A DNA stretch of 64,000 nucleotides from Rhodoplanes sp046000175 (GTDB lineage: Bacteria; Pseudomonadota; Alphaproteobacteria; Rhizobiales; Xanthobacteraceae). The notes under the pieces are model-generated. The model was not told the origin of the DNA and did no database searches. It saw only the letters and a program-made list of their open reading frames with translations. The DNA lies in assembly GCF_046000175.1 (NCBI RefSeq), contig NZ_JBEOMB010000011.1, forward strand, positions 55,755 through 119,754. Direction: 5' to 3'. A program made the translations under genes and the position numbers. Positions 62,704 through 64,000 of this stretch are shown in pieces; within the stretch, counting starts at the first letter, position 1, and every line of letters begins with the position of its first letter.

Positions 62704-62790
62704 ATGCTGCTGATGAGTGAAGTCGGATTTTGGGAATCTCATGAGAGTAGCCAAACGCATGGAAAGTGCGACCAAGAGGCTTTCAAATGA
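62704..62790 (+). CDS. Possible 28-aa peptide overlapping the metallopeptidase start
   Basis: An open frame MLLMSEVGFWESHESSQTHG... whose TGA overlaps the next gene's ATG (AATGA, 62787-62790), as in coupled operons. ATG 62713 gives 25 residues. There is no strong SD. It could be a leader peptide, or the left-over 3' end of a lost partner gene such as a repressor. The hairpin touches its start. Low confidence. Confidence 0.3.
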   Translation: MLLMSEVGFWESHESSQTHGKCDQEAFK

Positions 62791-63410
62791 AGCACCTGGA
62801 ATTGGAAGACTACGAACGCAAAGCTCGCGACCTTCGACGCCGGTTAGATATTGACGAGCAGGTTCAGCCGGACCTGATCACGGTGCTTTTTAAACTCAAG
62901 CACTACGGACTCATCAAGAATTACGAGCGCGTCCCCGATTTTCTGCTACCGGAAGACGAAGCATATTGGGATCCCGATGAGCGAATTATTAAGCTCCGAG
63001 AGAGCGCTTTTTGCGGAGCCAATCAGCTTAATCCGAGTCCTCGCCCGCGATTCACTATCGCGCACGAACTCGGGCACATGAGCTTCAAGCACACGAAACT
63101 CCGCCACCGTAATGTTTCAGATCGAGCGATCAATAAAATTGCACCATCAATTAGAGCCGATGAAAGGCAGGCGAACGGCTTCGCGGCAGCGTTCCTAGCC
63201 CCAGCGCACCTTGTTGGAAATCCATTCCTGATCTCGGCTACAGAACTTTCGGTCCGCTTCAATCTCAGCATTCAGAATGCAGAGATTAGGATCGAAGAGC
63301 TGGAGCGAATGTACCGACGTGAGCATAAAATCGTTCGTCCACTCCCCACTTCGATTATAGAGTTTCTGCGGCGGGGTAAAAATGATGACCCTGGCTCGGG
63401 TCAATCATAG
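62787..63410 (+). CDS. ImmA/IrrE-type metallo-endopeptidase (207 aa)
   Basis: Zinc peptidase of the ImmA/IrrE family with HELGH at residues 93-97 (RFTIAHELGHMSFKH) and the downstream glutamate/core segment DERQANGFAAAFLAP. In mobile elements these enzymes cleave an XRE repressor to induce genes, but no XRE gene is adjacent here. The helical C-terminus (SVRFNLSIQNAEIRIEELERMY) resembles the domain that recognises the substrate. The gene is visibly AT-richer than everything around it, which suggests recent acquisition. AAGAGG precedes ATG 62787. Confidence 0.88.
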   Translation: MKHLELEDYERKARDLRRRLDIDEQVQPDLITVLFKLKHYGLIKNYERVPDFLLPEDEAYWDPDERIIKLRESAFCGANQLNPSPRPRFTIAHELGHMSFKHTKLRHRNVSDRAINKIAPSIRADERQANGFAAAFLAPAHLVGNPFLISATELSVRFNLSIQNAEIRIEELERMYRREHKIVRPLPTSIIEFLRRGKNDDPGSGQS

Positions 63411-63412
63411 CC

Positions 63413-63562
63413 AGCGTAGCCCAGTTTCCTTGTAGCAAGCGTAACCCGGGTGCTTCGTAGCAAGCGTAGCCCGGAACGATCGTAGGGCGGAATAGCGAAG
63501 CGCATTCCGCCGATCTCGCGCCCGGACGGCGCAATACGCTGCGCTATTGCGCCCTACGAGGT
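63413..63562. repeat. Cluster of degenerate extragenic repeats
   Basis: Three units related to GTAGCAAGCGTAGCCCGG (about 63415, 63432 and 63459) are followed by hairpins GGCGGAAT/ATTCCGCC (near 63486-63510) and GGCGCAATA/TATTGCGCC (near 63530-63556). A minus-strand 63-codon frame across it looks like repeat translation, not a gene. Confidence 0.7.
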
Positions 63563-63666
63563 GGCACGGCGCACATCGGCCGCACCTTTCACTCACCCCG
63601 ACGGAGCGCCCGCGACATCCCGGGGGTCTTGCTCCGACGCCGGCCGCATCCCGGGTTTCGCTGCGC

Positions 63667-64000
63667 TCAGCCCGGGCGACGAGATCGCGAACCGCTCCGT
63701 AGGGTGGGCAAAGGCGCGGGACGCGCCGTGCCCACGCGGACCGACGTCGCGACGCACCGACGGCGTGGGCACGCTTCGCGCGGCGCCGCGGCGGCCGACG
63801 CGCCGTCGCGAAGCGCCGCCCAGGTCAGGAGCGCGTCGAGAGCGGGGCACAGGGCCTGGCCCCAGTCGGTGAGGCCGTATTCGACCTTGGGCGGCACCTG
63901 CGGGTGGACGGTGCGGCGCACGAGGCCGTCGCGCTCCATCTGGCGGAGCTGCTGGGCCAACATCTTCTGCGACACGGCCGGGATCGCCCGCTCCAGGTCG
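63667..64000 (-). CDS. HxlR-family transcriptional regulator, 5' end outside window
   Basis: Winged-helix regulator running off the right edge. The visible part begins DLERAIPAVSQKMLAQQLRQMERDGLVRRTVHPQVPPKVEYGLTDWGQALCPALDALLTWAALRD, the HxlR/DUF24 core with its wing. The last ~45 residues (Arg/Pro/Ala-rich) are read from a palindromic repeat at 63697-63736 and do not resemble other HxlR tails. The natural stop has probably been displaced by the repeat. The effector and target are unknown; such regulators usually sit divergent to the gene they control, here beyond the window. Confidence 0.85.
   Translation of the reverse strand, partial: DLERAIPAVSQKMLAQQLRQMERDGLVRRTVHPQVPPKVEYGLTDWGQALCPALDALLTWAALRDGASAAAAPREACPRRRCVATSVRVGTARPAPLPTLRSGSRSRRPG
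63697..63736. repeat. Palindromic repeat inside the HxlR gene end
   Basis: GTAGGGTGGGCAAAGGCGCG and its partly complementary right half (CGCGCCGTGCCCACG) form a hairpin. Repeats of this type are common extragenic elements; this copy overlaps the C-terminal codons of the HxlR gene. Confidence 0.65.

Noticed and set aside
63405..63596. 63-codon minus-strand frame
   Set aside because: It is the translation of the degenerate repeat cluster after the metallopeptidase.

Overview
The window is a piece of a GC-rich alphaproteobacterial chromosome. It is most likely from a hyphomicrobial (Rhizobiales-type) organism. Supporting signs are the order aroQ-accB-accC, then aat, a DUF2155 protein and an NDUFA12-type complex I accessory protein; an alphaproteobacterial RpoH; phasin; a B12-dependent ribonucleotide reductase; and several extragenic palindromic repeat families. 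The genus cannot be read from the sequence. No rRNA, CRISPR array or insertion sequence was seen. Two complete tRNA genes are present: Gln-TTG, and Glu-CTC, which carries an integrated element.

Layout. 1-9.8 kb: end of a DUF2254 membrane protein, two small proteins, an MscS channel, then a terminal oxidase cluster (cytochrome c, coxB with a fused cytochrome c domain, a coxA/coxC fusion with an apparent frameshift, a small membrane protein), a Ca2+/cation antiporter-like protein and a triheme cytochrome c. 9.9-14.7 kb: an exported molybdenum hydroxylase operon (Mo subunit, 2Fe-2S subunit, triheme cytochrome c) that could feed electrons to the neighbouring oxidase. 15-22 kb: tRNA-Gln, histone-deacetylase-like enzyme, lipoprotein, a kdgT-type permease / HbpS-like protein / 2-hydroxyacid dehydrogenase operon, a 32-residue membrane peptide and a dienelactone-hydrolase-like protein.

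22.1-34.3 kb: a compact 12.1-kb integrated element bounded by perfect 47-bp direct repeats, the right one being the 3' part of intact tRNA-Glu(CTC). It encodes a tyrosine integrase, an AlpA-like HTH protein, a primase-C-terminus-like DNA-binding protein, a second DNA-binding candidate, a lambda-D-type head decoration protein, a Nu1-like small-terminase candidate, a tape-measure protein and a divergent XRE-repressor switch with a repeated operator. I recognised no large terminase, portal, major capsid, protease or other tail gene, yet the reading frames look intact and tightly coupled. It reads more like a phage satellite than a rotting prophage and is the best candidate for an undescribed system.

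34.4-47.7 kb: small proteins, an RluA-family pseudouridine synthase, rpoH, a BMP-type substrate-binding protein, a chemoreceptor operon, an AraC-type regulator, a GcvH-like protein with a DsrE-like protein, a MaoC/HTD2-type hydratase, a biotin-dependent acyl-CoA carboxylase alpha subunit and a phasin. 48-58 kb: aroQ-accB-accC, TetR regulator with a palindromic operator, enoyl-CoA hydratase, receiver-only response regulator, aat, a soluble chemoreceptor with a C-terminal sensor-like region, DUF2155, NDUFA12 and a second MscS channel. 58.8-64 kb: nrdJ, then an AT-richer ImmA/IrrE-type metallopeptidase gene and a repeat-rich tail ending in a truncated HxlR regulator.

Starts were chosen from Shine-Dalgarno (SD) sequences, ATGA/GTGA overlaps and family conservation. 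Family assignments come from reading the translations, with no database search.
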